Origin: Rhabdophis nuchalis
Lineage: Eukaryota; Chordata; Lepidosauria; Squamata; Natricidae
Direction of reading: 5' to 3'
NCBI GenBank assembly: GCA_039707465.1
Contig: CM077647.1
Coordinates: forward strand, 174,957,663-175,021,662
Length of the DNA stretch: 64,000 nt
Shown here: piece after piece, positions 21,566 to 31,164 of the stretch
Layout: each line of letters begins with the position of its first letter
How positions within the stretch are numbered: position 1 is the first letter of the stretch
Made by a program: the position numbers and the translations under genes
The notes under the pieces: generated by a model
What the model was told of the DNA's origin: nothing
The model's database searches: none
Seen by the model: only the letters and a program-made list of their open reading frames with translations

Positions 21566-22118
21566 CTTCACTCTTGAAAATCTCTCTCTCTTTCATCCTA
21601 TTCTGCCATAAAGGTTGTATTAGTCCAATAGCTAATCCAGTGATTAATTCAAGGTGTGTATCTGAGCGTGCACATAATCAGAAATTTCACCATTGGGTAT
21701 TGGGAGATACACGAGAGTGCAAATTCATGTCTTGAATCGCATCAGGGTTTGAATAGTTACTCTGGCAGAGGAAAACAGAGGGAGGAAACCTGTAGCAATG
21801 TCTGACACACAGCCATTATTATCCATGTGCCAATCTCCCTGGGGTTCAAGAAATATTGATTGCTGTTGAATTGAAATAAGCCTTCGGTGCAGTCTTTGAT
21901 GCTTCTGCCTAGTATAGAAAATATGGTGATTCCTGTAGGAGATGATTACTTTGTTTTTGATGAGAGAATAACTGGCCAATGTTTAAATGCCCACTTGCTA
22001 AGAAAATGCACAGAGGTGAATTTGCAATACAAAATTGCTTCATTTTTGAAATGTATGTTATTTTTGCAATGAATAATAAATGAATTTCACCTTCCTTTGC
22101 ATGGCTCTGAGATGCATT
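21566..22118. other. 5' flank of V2R-B
   Basis: Close copy of 8337-8890, cut on its right by the L1 insertion. Confidence 0.5.
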
Positions 22119-22135
22119 GATAATTTTGACGTTCC

Positions 22136-24102
22136 GACTTCCGGTTCCGGCTCCAGCGGCGACGGGCGAGCCTAGGGCTCGCTCGCCGCTTTGTTTCTTT
22201 TCCTGCCCCCCCACGGGGGTGAGACGCCCCGTTTCGGGGGTCTCCCGTAAAGCCGGCTTGCCTGGGTCGCCCTCCCCCAGCGGCAGCTGGGAAGCGACCC
22301 TTGTCTTCGGCTTAGGTGGAGGAGGACATGCTGCGGGGGGTTTCTCCTTCGCCAACGGCAGGCGGCATCGTTTTGAGAACATGAAGAGAGCTGGCCGTCT
22401 GAGTCGGAAGGCTTCCCGGGGCTTCGGCTGTGAGGGGGAAAGTGAGTGGTTTTAAACTTTTTTTTTTTTTGCTGTCAGCCTGGGCTGAAAGAACTTGGAG
22501 GGGGGTGTTTGCTTGTTAAACCCCCCCTCGGACTAAAGCGGCACTCAAAAATGGCTCCTCGCTGCGAGGAAGCGGATATCTTTAATCCGGACTGTTTAAC
22601 AAGGGAAAGTGATCTGCGGTTTGCTTTGAAACAAAGTATCTAGGTCTGGCTGACTTGAAACATTTTTTTTACCACTCTCTCCTTCTGGCTCTGAGTCTGG
22701 GCGGTGGAAGATGGCTTCTCTTTGTCCCTGAATGACTATTTTACTTATGGAAAATTTCCAGCATCGCTTTGTGATATTGACTTCCTCTTGTTATTAAAGA
22801 AGAATTTTTTTGGATTATGTGATTTCTTTTCTGGAGTGCCTTCGCTATTATAATTATTGATCTGGAAAACTGTTTCTCTTTTGGTTCCTGAACTTTCCAC
22901 AATCCTGATTTGAACTTCCAGCTCCTGACTTGCCTCAACGGCCCCACCCAAAAAACGCCATTTTAGTGGCATTGACTTTAACAGCTAACTATGGCACAAA
23001 AATCAGAACTGGCAGGCTTAGAACTAAGGATGGCTTCTCTTGAATCAGTTATACAAACTTTGGTACAAGAAATCAAGGCCCAGAGAGAAGAAAATATCAA
23101 CTTTAAAAAGGAGCTACTGGACACATGGAAACAAGTGCTGGAGAACACACAGAAGAATGAAGAGTTGGAAGGGGGGCTGGTTGGGGCTAAGGGAGAGATT
23201 AAAAATGTTACTAATGAGGTTGTAGAAATAAATGGGCATATGTCTAGGATTGATATGGAAAGGATGACATATTTTTTGAGATTTCAGAATGTTTCTGAGG
23301 AATCTGGTGAATGTCTCCCTGATCTCATGAGTACAATTATAGCAGATTATTTACATAAACCTAAGGATGAGATCAGAGGGGACATTGACCTAGCCTACAG
23401 AATAAACTCTGCATATGCCAGGATAAATGAAGTACCAAGAGAGATACATGTTAAATTTGTTAGAAGGTCAACCAGAGAGGAAATTTTGAAGGTGCAAAGA
23501 GGAGGACCGTTAATTTACCAACAAAAGGAGGTTGCCATCTTGAAGCAGATTCCAAGAAAGATTAGAGAAGCAAGAAGGAAATTTTCCTTCTTGTCTAGAA
23601 AATTGTTTGAACACGGGATCTGGTTCAAGTGGGCGATCCCCGAAGGGATGCTGGTGTTCTGGGAAGGAGGAAGAGTGAGGATTAAAACAGTTGCCGAGGC
23701 GGAAGCCTTTCTTAAAAAACATTCCTCTGTCCTAGGGGAAGATCCAGGGGGGGCAGGGGGGGCCACGGCTCCGCCCGCTGGGGGCCTGGAAGGAGGGATA
23801 GAAGACACAATTGCCAAGAGACTTAGATCTAAAAAATAACTTTGCCTTGATTTTTTGAGTAATATTGTATAACATGTGTATCTGGATTTTTGCAAATGAC
23901 TGACAGCATTGAATTGAGAACTTAGAAATATGTACTTGTTTTCACTTTGTAGTATTATGAAAAATGTTTTTTTTGTTAATGATTTATTATGAAGCTCCGG
24001 AAGGGCCGACGACTTTGATGCGAAAGCTCTCAAAATTTCTTTGTATCTCTTACCCTTCCCTAATGAAAAATTGTAAAACCAATAAAACTTTTTCAATATA
24101 AA
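22136..24102 (+). mobile_element. L1-type LINE with ORF1 but no ORF2 (half-LINE), 17-bp target duplication
   Basis: A 1967 bp insertion with a GC-rich 5' UTR (22136-22990), an intact ORF1, and a 0.26 kb 3' end (AATAAAACTTTTTC then TATAAA). No reverse transcriptase sequence is present. The flanks are 17-base direct repeats, GATAATTTTGACGTTCC (22119-22135) and GATAATTTTGACATTCC (24103-24119). The empty site is visible upstream of V2R-A at about 8891. The structure resembles the ORF1-only HAL1 elements described in mammals. Confidence 0.85.
22991..23839 (+). CDS. L1-type ORF1 protein, 282 aa, intact
   Basis: An RNA-binding chaperone-type ORF1p. Residues about 10-85 are heptad-rich and likely a coiled coil (trimerisation). 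Residues about 88-180 resemble the L1 RRM region (FLRFQNVSEESGE, DIDLAYRINS, PREIHVKFVRRSTREEIL). Residues 180-262 resemble the C-terminal domain (KQIPRKIREARRKFSFLSRKL). A Gly/Ala-rich tail follows, ending KRLRSKK. In L1 this protein coats its RNA in cytoplasmic particles. No ORF2 follows, so mobilisation would need ORF2p from elsewhere. Start chosen at the first ATG after the GC-rich leader. It is shorter than human ORF1p (338 aa). Confidence 0.82.
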   Translation: MAQKSELAGLELRMASLESVIQTLVQEIKAQREENINFKKELLDTWKQVLENTQKNEELEGGLVGAKGEIKNVTNEVVEINGHMSRIDMERMTYFLRFQNVSEESGECLPDLMSTIIADYLHKPKDEIRGDIDLAYRINSAYARINEVPREIHVKFVRRSTREEILKVQRGGPLIYQQKEVAILKQIPRKIREARRKFSFLSRKLFEHGIWFKWAIPEGMLVFWEGGRVRIKTVAEAEAFLKKHSSVLGEDPGGAGGATAPPAGGLEGGIEDTIAKRLRSKK

Positions 24103-24129
24103 GATAATTTTGACATTCCCTCATTTTAA

Positions 24130-24158
24130 GAAATTTCTCTTGGGCTAATGAGCCATAT
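24130..24158 (-). pseudogene. Remnant of V2R exon 3 start upstream of V2R-B
   Basis: Only CTCTTGGGCTAATGAGCCAT remains, matching the exon 3 start of V2R-B itself (18400-18419), directly followed by the AATAG tract. It is the most eroded of four equivalent relics. Confidence 0.6.
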
Positions 24159-24283
24159 GAATAGAATAGAATAGAATAGAATAGAATAGAGTAGAGTAGA
24201 GTAGAGTAGAGTAGAGTAGAATAGAATAGAATAGAATAGAATAGAATAGAATAGAATAGAATAGAATAGAATAGAATAGAATA
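24159..24283. repeat. (AATAG)n microsatellite with an AGTAG variant block
   Basis: Pentanucleotide array; 24188-24216 is a run of GAGTA units between GAATA blocks. It was split from 25451-25510 by an L2 insertion. Confidence 0.95.
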
Positions 24284-25450
24284 ATATTAGTGTTTAGTAT
24301 TTATTAGATTTGTATACCGCACCTTCTCCCTTTCAGGACTCAGGGCGGTGTACAGGCAGCGATAAAAATCAATAATACAAAACATAAAATATATTAAAAT
24401 ATATTATATAATTAGCCTGTCCTTAAAACCCATGCTAAAAACCCCTAATAAAACAGTTTAAAACTACAACATGCCAGCCGCACAAAATAAATAGGTCTTC
24501 AAGGCCCGACGGAAAAGGCGTATGTCCGTGGTCATCCGTAGGTCAGGGAGTAGGTCATTCCAGAGGGCAGGTGCTGTCACAGGGAAGCCTCTCCTCCTGG
24601 GGGTCGCCAGCCGACATTGCCTGGCCGACGGCACCCTGAGGATGCCCTCTCTGTGGGAGTGCACTGGTCGGTGGGAGGTATTTGGCAGCAGGAGGCGGTC
24701 TTGCAAATAGCCAGGTCCCTTGCCATGGAGCGCTTTGAAGATGGTCACTAATATCTTGAAGCGTACCTGGAAAGCCACAGGCAGTCAATGCAGTTCACGC
24801 AGGAGAGGTGTCACATGGGAGCGCCTAGATGCTCCAAAAATCCCCCGCGCGCCTGCATTCTGAACCAACTGGAGCCTCCGTGTGCACCTCAATGGAAGCC
24901 CCATGTAGAGCGTGTTGCAATAGTCCAGGCAGGAAATGACAAGGGCTTGAGTGACCGTGCGTAAAGCGTCACGATCCAGAAAGGAGCGAAACTGGCGTAT
25001 CAGGTGAACCTGATTAAAAAAACCCATGACCACGTCTGTCATATGATCTTCCAGAGACAGCCAAGAGTCCAGGAGGACACCCAGATTGCGAGCCCTCTCT
25101 GTAGGGGCCAATGACATGCCCCCAATAGCCAGAGATGGCACCAACTGGCAATACCATGACGCCAGAAGCCACAGCCACTCGGTCTTGTACGGGTTGCGTC
25201 GGAGCCTGTTTCTCCCCACCAGACTCGCACGGCCTCCAGACACCGGGCCATCACTTCCACGGCATCGTTGGGGTGGTTTGGGGTAGAGATGTACAACTGA
25301 GTGTCATCAGCGTACTGATGGAACTCTACCCCGAAACCACGGATGATCTCACACAGCGGCTTCATATGGATGTTGAACAGGAGGGGTGAGATGACCGACC
25401 CCTGTGGGACCCCACAAGTGAGGTACCTCGGCGTCGACCTCCGCCCTCCT
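24284..25450 (-). mobile_element. L2-clade LINE, 3' part, inserted in the AATAG array
   Basis: Minus strand: the RT region with YADDTQLYIS, then LDYCNTLYMGLPLRCTRRLQLVQ and VRFKILVTIFKALHG, in broken frames, then a 3' UTR to 24284. AATAG repeat lies on both sides. It is degraded compared with the copy at 31165-33658. Confidence 0.88.
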
Positions 25451-25510
25451 AGAATAGAATAGAATAGAATAGAATAGAATGGAATGGAATAGAATGGAAT
25501 AGAATGGAAA
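25451..25510. repeat. (AATAG)n microsatellite, right half
   Basis: Contains AATGG variants; it continues the array interrupted by L2. Confidence 0.9.
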
Positions 25511-26155
25511 AACAGAGTTTGAAGGGACCTTGGAGATCTTCTAGTTCAACCACCTGCTCAGGCAGGAAACCCTACACCACTTCAAACAATGGTTAACTAA
25601 TGTCTTCTTAAAAACTTCCAGTGTTGGAGCATTCACAACTTCTGGAGGCAAGTTGTTCCATTGATTAATTGTTCTAACTGTCAGGAAATTTGTCCTTTGT
25701 TCTAAGTCGTTTCTCTCTTTGATTATTTTCCATCTATTGCCTTTTGTCCTGTGCTCAGGTGCTCTGGAGAATAGTTTGACTCCCTCTTCTTTGTGGGAAT
25801 TCCTGGAACACTGCTATCACGTCTCCCCTAGTCCTTCTTTTCATTAAACGAGACATTACCCAGTTCCTGCAACCGTTCTTCATATGTTTTAGCCTCCAGT
25901 CCCCTAATCATCTTTGTTGCTGTTCTCTGCACTCTTCCTAGGGTCTCCAAGTTTTTTCTACATCGTGGCAACCAAAACTGCATGCAGTATTCAAAGTGTG
26001 GCCATACCAAGGCATTATAAAGTGGTATTAACACTTCACGTGATCCTGATTCTAACCCTCTGATTACGCAGCCTAGTGTTGGGTTTTTTTTATTTATTCA
26101 TGTTAAAGTCTGTCAAGATCTTTCAGTATCTTAAGTCTATCTTCTGGAGTGTTGG
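25511..26155 (-). mobile_element. CR1 LINE 3' part
   Basis: Sister copy of 9183-9995 without the MITE; stops and frameshifts throughout. It abuts V2R exon 3 relic DNA on the right. Confidence 0.9.
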
Positions 26156-26174
26156 CTATTCCTGCCAGATTGGA

Positions 26175-26850
26175 GCAGAAGTTCACGAAGATCACCAGCT
26201 TCATCAGTGTGTTTCCTACTCTGTGATTCTTGTAAGTTTGGTTTTGGAAATGAACATTCAAATGATTGTTCCCAAATATTCTGCCGAAACCCATCTCTTT
26301 CATCTGAAAGAGGTTTCATGGTCTGAAGAAATTTCTTGAAACTTGCAACTGCTGTTGAATGAACAGTGAAGGAAAGAGCCCCATGGAGATCCCATGTGAT
26401 TTGATCGCCTGATAGTATAAAATCAATCTGTGCAGATCCAAAACTTTCTAAATAAGGAAAGTTCTTTGCTTTCAGGATCGACCATAAATGTGATAAATAA
26501 ATGAGCAGATTCTGTTCTATGAAAGCAAAGTCTGCATTTTTTGTAAGAAATTATCTCTATTGTTGTTATCAATAGTAAATATCCCAATCTATGTCCACTT
26601 GAAATCCAATCCTCCAGTGATGGCCATGAGATTCTTCTGGCTGTCACACTTATAGTTAGGGACAAATTCCTGGGATTTGAAAAGCAGGTCCAAAGTGGTG
26701 CGATATGTCATCCTTGAATTATAGTAACTGTCATAGATGTGGAACCCAAAAGTGACATTAGGTAAGACCTGGAAGTCCTCATTGACCTTCTTCATAATGA
26801 AGGCCAAGGCAAGGATGTGCTGATAGAATTTGATTAGTACACTGCAAATT
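26175..26850 (-). pseudogene. V2R pseudogene psi2: exon 2-exon 3 fusion
   Basis: Exon 2 ([23 protein letters not shown]...) joins exon 3 at GGLDF/KWT exactly as in psi1. A further deletion removes the middle of exon 3 near 26490-26505. Unlike psi1, the exon 2 acceptor AG is still present. No exon 1 adjoins; CR1 begins at about 26875. Confidence 0.88.
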
Positions 26851-26874
26851 TCAATTTGAATTTATTTGACTTTT

Positions 26875-28204
26875 ATACAATACAATACAATAGCAGAGTT
26901 GGAAGGGACCTTGTAGGTCTTCTAGTCCAACCCCCTGCATGGGCAGGAATCTTATACCATTTCAGACAAATGGCTGTCTAACATCTTTTTAAAGACTTCC
27001 AGGGTTGGGGCATTCACAACTGCTGGAGGCAAGCTGTTCCAGAGGTTAATTGTTCTTACTGTTAGGAAATTTCTCCTTAGTTCTAAGTTGCTTCTCTCCT
27101 TGGTTAGTTTCCACCCATTGCTCCTTGTCCTGCCCCCAGGTGCCTTGGAGAAATGTTTGACTCCCTCTTCTTTGTGGCACCCTCTGAGATATCGGAACAC
27201 TGCTATCATGTCTCCCCTGGTCCTTCTCTTCATCAAACTAGACATACCCAGCTCCTGCAGCCGTTCTTCATATGTCTTAGCCTCCAGTCCTCTAATCATC
27301 TTGGTTGCTCTTCTTTGCACTCTTTCCAGAGTCTCCACGTCTTTTCTACATCGTGGCGACCAAAACTGTATGCAGTATTCCAAGTGTGGCCTTACCAAGG
27401 CACTATACAGTGGCATTAACACTTCACGCGGTCTAGATTCTATCCCTCTGTTGATGCAGCCTAGAACTGTGTTGGCTTTTTTGGCAGCTGCTGCACACTG
27501 CTGGCTCATATTTAAATGGTTGTCCACTAGGATTCCGAGATCCCTCTCACAGTTGCTACTATTGAGCAAGGTACCACCTATACTGTACTTGTGCATTTGG
27601 TTTTTCTTGCCTATATGTAGGACCTTACTTTTTTCACAATTGAATTTCATTTTATTAGACAGTGCCCAATGTTCAAGTTTGTCTAGATCCTTCTGTATCT
27701 TAAGCCTATCTTCTGGAGTGTTGGCTATTCCTGCCAGCTTGGTGTCGTCTGCGAATTTGATGAGTTCCCCATTTATCCCCTCATCCAAATCGTTGATGAA
27801 GATGTTAAAGAGTACTGGGCCTAAAACAGAGCCTTGGGGGACTCCACTGCATACTTCCTTCCATGTAGATGCAGTTCCATTGAGGACTACACGTTGAGTG
27901 CGGTTGGTCAGCCAGTTACGAATCCATTTGGTGGTGCTGCTGTCTAACCCACAATTTTCTACTTTATCTAATAGTAGGTTATGGTCTACTTTATCAAATG
28001 CCTTACTGAAGTCCAGGTAAATTATATCAACAGCATTCCTCTGGTCCACTGATTTTGTTACTTTGTCAAAGAATGCAATTAGATTCGTCTGGCATGATCT
28101 GTTTTTGACAAACCCATGTTGGCTTTTGGCTATTACTTTGTTTGCTTCTAGGTGTTCACTTATTTGTTGTTTAATTATCTTTTCCAGAATCTTTCCTGGT
28201 ATAT
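26875..28204 (-). mobile_element. CR1 LINE with a long intact reverse-transcriptase frame, 5'-truncated
   Basis: From about 28204 down to a stop at 26952 the frame is open for over 400 codons. RT motifs in order: KSQHGFVKNRSCQTNL, YLDFSKAFDKVDH, SGVPQGSVLGPVLFNIFIND and the catalytic FADDTK, then the CR1 tail ([41 protein letters not shown]). The 3' tail holds ATACAATACAATA. The endonuclease and RT N-terminus are missing. It is the youngest-looking CR1 here. Confidence 0.93.
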
Positions 28205-28305
28205 CACAACCTATCTCCCCGAAGGGACTCAGGGCGGTGCACAGGAAATTAAAACAAGTATAAACATATAAATAAGTAGACATTCCATAAATAATACAAC
28301 ACAAG
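28205..28305 (-). mobile_element. L2 LINE 3' UTR piece (left part of a split element)
   Basis: GACTCAGGGCGGTGCACAGG and the following A-rich DNA match the L2 3' UTR at 24310 and 31210. It continues at 29062, the gap being filled by a plus-strand L2. Confidence 0.7.
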
Positions 28306-29061
28306 GAGGGCGTTCTACCAGGTTCGCCTGGTTCGCCAGTTGCGCACCCTATTGGATCGGGATGCCCTCCGCACAGTCACTCATGCTCTCGTGACATCCC
28401 GACTGGACTATTGTAACTCTCTCTACATGGGGCTCCCCTTGAGGTGCACCCGGAGACTTCAGCTAGTCCAGAATGCAGCCGCGCGAGCAATTATGGGAAC
28501 CTCAAGGTTTACCCATGTAACACCGCTCTTGCGCGAGCTGCACTGGCTGCCTGTCGTCTTCCGGGTGCGCTTCAAGGTTCTAGTTATCATCTTTAAAGCG
28601 CTCCATGGCTTGGGACCTAGCTATTTGCGGAATCGGATCCTGCCTCATACATTCACACGGCCTATTCGCTCACACAGAGAGAGACTTCTCCGGGTGCCGT
28701 CCACTAGACTTTGTCAGCGGGCGACGCCCAGGGGAAGGGCTCTCTCTGTGGTGGGCCCAGCCCTCTGGAACGACCTCCCCCCCGACATTAGAACAACCAC
28801 GGACCTCCGCTCCTTCCATCTAAAACTAAAAACATATTTGTTCTGCTTGGCCGGCCTAGGGTAGTCTCCCTTCTATGGGGTTGTTAATAATTTTAGATGG
28901 GGATTCTAGTAATTTTTAACTGGGAATTTTTAGCACAGGGATATTATTTAATTTGTTTTTATTATGTGTGTATATTTATTGTTTTATTTGCCCTGTACAC
29001 CGCTCCGAGTCCCTTCGGGGAGAGGGAGCGGTCAACAAATTAAATTTATTATTATTATTAC
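28306..29061 (+). mobile_element. L2 LINE 3' end, plus strand, nested in a minus-strand L2
   Basis: An open frame to 28864 reads RAFYQVRLVRQLRTLLDRDALRTV...FRVRFKVLVIIFKALHG, the C-terminal part of L2 ORF2. It is followed by a 3' UTR ending in CACCGCTCCGAGTCCCTTCG and an ATT-rich tail. The frame shows no break, so it is a fairly recent 5'-truncated copy. Confidence 0.85.
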
Positions 29062-29800
29062 AATAAAAACTGATTAAATTTGGAATACCCTGTGCTAAAA
29101 ATTCACTAAAAATCCCACTAAATAAAACCTTCTATTAATTTAAAACACAGACTTATAAGATGGTCTCGGGGACTAGGCTAGGCCGGCTTGATGGAAAAAG
29201 TGCGTCTTCAGATGCTGGTGGAAGAGGCGGAGGTCCGTGATGGTTCGGAGTTAGGTGGAAGGTCATTACAGAGGGCTGGGCCTGCCACAGAGAAGGCCCT
29301 TCCCCTGGGGGTCGCCAACTGGCATTGCCCGGCCGACGGCACCCGGAGAAGACCCTCTCTATGAGAGCGAATCGGTCGATGTGTGAGGTAGGAGACGGTC
29401 TCGCACATAACTAGACCCCATGCCATGGAGCGCTTTGAAGATGGTTATCAACACCTTGAAGCGCACCCGAAAGGCCATAGGCAGCCAGTGCAGCTCGCGC
29501 AGGAGAGGTGTTATATGGGAGTACCGTGAGGCTCCCATAATGCCCCACGTGGCCACATTCTGTACTAGCTGTAACCTTCGGGTGCACCTCAAGGAGAGCC
29601 CCATGTAGAGAACATTGCAGTCTAGACGGGATGTCACAAGTGCTTGAGTGACTGTGCGGAGGGTGTCCCAGTCAAGTAAGGGGCGCAACTGGTGAACCAG
29701 GTGAACCTGGTAAAAAGCCCCCTGGCCACAGCTGTCACATGGTGGTCGATGGTCAGCCGGGAAACCAGGAGGACGCCTAGGTTGCGAGCCCTCTCCACGG
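29062..29800 (-). mobile_element. L2 LINE, right part of the split element
   Basis: Minus strand, broken frames still show LDYCNVLYMGL-like and FRVRFKVLITIFKALHGMG segments. Together with 28205-28305 it forms one old L2 interrupted by the plus-strand copy. Confidence 0.8.
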
Positions 29801-30215
29801 TCCTGCGCTCAGGTGCTTTGGAGAATAGTTTGACTCCCTCTTCTTTGTGGGAACTCCTGGAACACTGCTATCATGTCTTCCCTAGTCTTTCTTTTCATTA
29901 AACGAGACATTACCCAGTTCCTGCAACCGTTCTTCATATGTTTTAGCCTCCAGTCCCCTAATCATCTTTGTTGCTGTTCTCTGCACTCTTTTTAGAGTCT
30001 CCACGTCTTTTCTACATCGTGGCGACCAAAACTGGATGCAGTATTCCAAGTGTGGCCTTACCAAGGCATTATAAAGTGGTATTAACACTTCACGTGATCC
30101 TGATTCTAACCCTCTGATTACGCAGCCTAGAATTGTGTTGGTTTTTTTTTATTTATTCATGTTAAAGTCTGTCAAGATCCTTCAGTATCTTAAGTCTATC
30201 TTCTGGAATGTTGGC
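29801..30215 (-). mobile_element. CR1 LINE fragment
   Basis: Matches 25750-26155; the end near 30215 joins V2R exon 3 DNA at the same point as in the sister copies. Confidence 0.88.
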
Positions 30216-30224
30216 TATTCCTGC

Positions 30225-30476
30225 CAGTTTGGAGCAGAGGTTCACCAAGATCACCAGCTTCATCAGTGCGTTTCCTACTGTGTGTTTCTTGTAACTCTGG
30301 TTTTGGAAATGAACATTCAAATGATTGTTCCCAAATATTCTGCCGAAACTCATCTCTGTCATCTGAAAGAGGTTTGATGGTCTGAAGAAATTCCTTGAAA
30401 CTTGCAACTGCTGTTGAATGGACAGTGAAGGAAAAAGCCGGTCCAGAGTGGTGCGATAGGTCTCCTTGAATTATAG
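30225..30476 (-). pseudogene. V2R pseudogene psi3: exon 3 piece joined to a 40-bp exon 2 piece
   Basis: The 30225-30437 part matches exon 3 (FRQNIWEQSFEC-like, then FKEFLQT). At 30437 it jumps into exon 2 sequence (GGTCCAGAGTGGTGCGATAG), which stops at 30476. An internal deletion fused them. Confidence 0.82.
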
Positions 30477-30479
30477 TAC

Positions 30480-30605
30480 TCTTGCCTCACTACCAAGTCA
30501 ACCCCTGTTCTTTAGCTGTTCCCTTCCTCTGGCAATGCACACACTGGGAACAGCTGTTCTTCTGCCCCACTGATGTCTGACTAATGTAAAGGAAATGTTT
30601 ATTCC
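30480..30605. mobile_element. Fragment of LTR-like repeat
   Basis: Matches 11037-11155, both truncated copies of the repeat at 19480. Confidence 0.5.
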
Positions 30606-30686
30606 CCTGTAACTAAGAACATTTGAAAAATTGATTAGAAATAAAGCATACTTTTATACTGAGAACCTGTTACTATTACATAGCAA

Positions 30687-30912
30687 AAACAGTTAGACTT
30701 ATACACTGGTTCATAGTATTTTTACGGCCCTCTCTAAGTGGTTTACAGAGTCAGCCTATGGCCCCCAACAATCGGAATCCTCATTTTACACACCTTGGAA
30801 GGCTGAGTCAAACTTGAGCCTGGTGTTATTCAATCTGCCAAATTTTGGCAGCCAGCAGTGAGCAGAAGCAGTCTGCCATACATCACTCTAACTGCTTTGC
30901 CACCGTGGCTCA
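30687..30912 (-). mobile_element. tRNA-derived SINE in psi3 intron 1
   Basis: Orthologous to the SINE in psi1 (11238-11465), with a small deletion around 30800 next to GGAAGGCTGAGTCAAACTTG. Confidence 0.8.
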
Positions 30913-30960
30913 AGCAATTTTGGGGAAACTGATATAAAATTAGAAAAAAAGAATCCTTAC

Positions 30961-31157
30961 TTTGGTGTGTCATCAGATGTTAGACGAGGATGTTCTTTTA
31001 AATTCATTTCATAAAGATTGTAATAGGTGTGGGAGACTATCCCACCCATGATGAGGTCCCCAGGTTGGTACCACTCATGTGGAACAGGGAAAGCACCACT
31101 CGCAGGGCAGCTCAACGTCCCTATTTTCTTCACCAGAAATATCAGGAGGAGCAACAT
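30961..31157 (-). pseudogene. V2R psi3 exon 1, open frame
   Basis: 197 bp with ATG and GT donor intact ([23 protein letters not shown]...). An L2 element begins about 10 bases upstream of the ATG, separating the exon from its 5' flank. Confidence 0.85.
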
Positions 31158-31164
31158 CTTCACT

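Noticed and set aside
22117..22455. 112-codon ORF in the L1 5' UTR
   Set aside because: Starts in the target-site flank and follows GC-rich leader DNA; not an L1 protein.
26952..28304. 450-codon frame as a host gene
   Set aside because: It is a CR1 reverse transcriptase (FADDTK motif); the first codons derive from adjoining L2 DNA.
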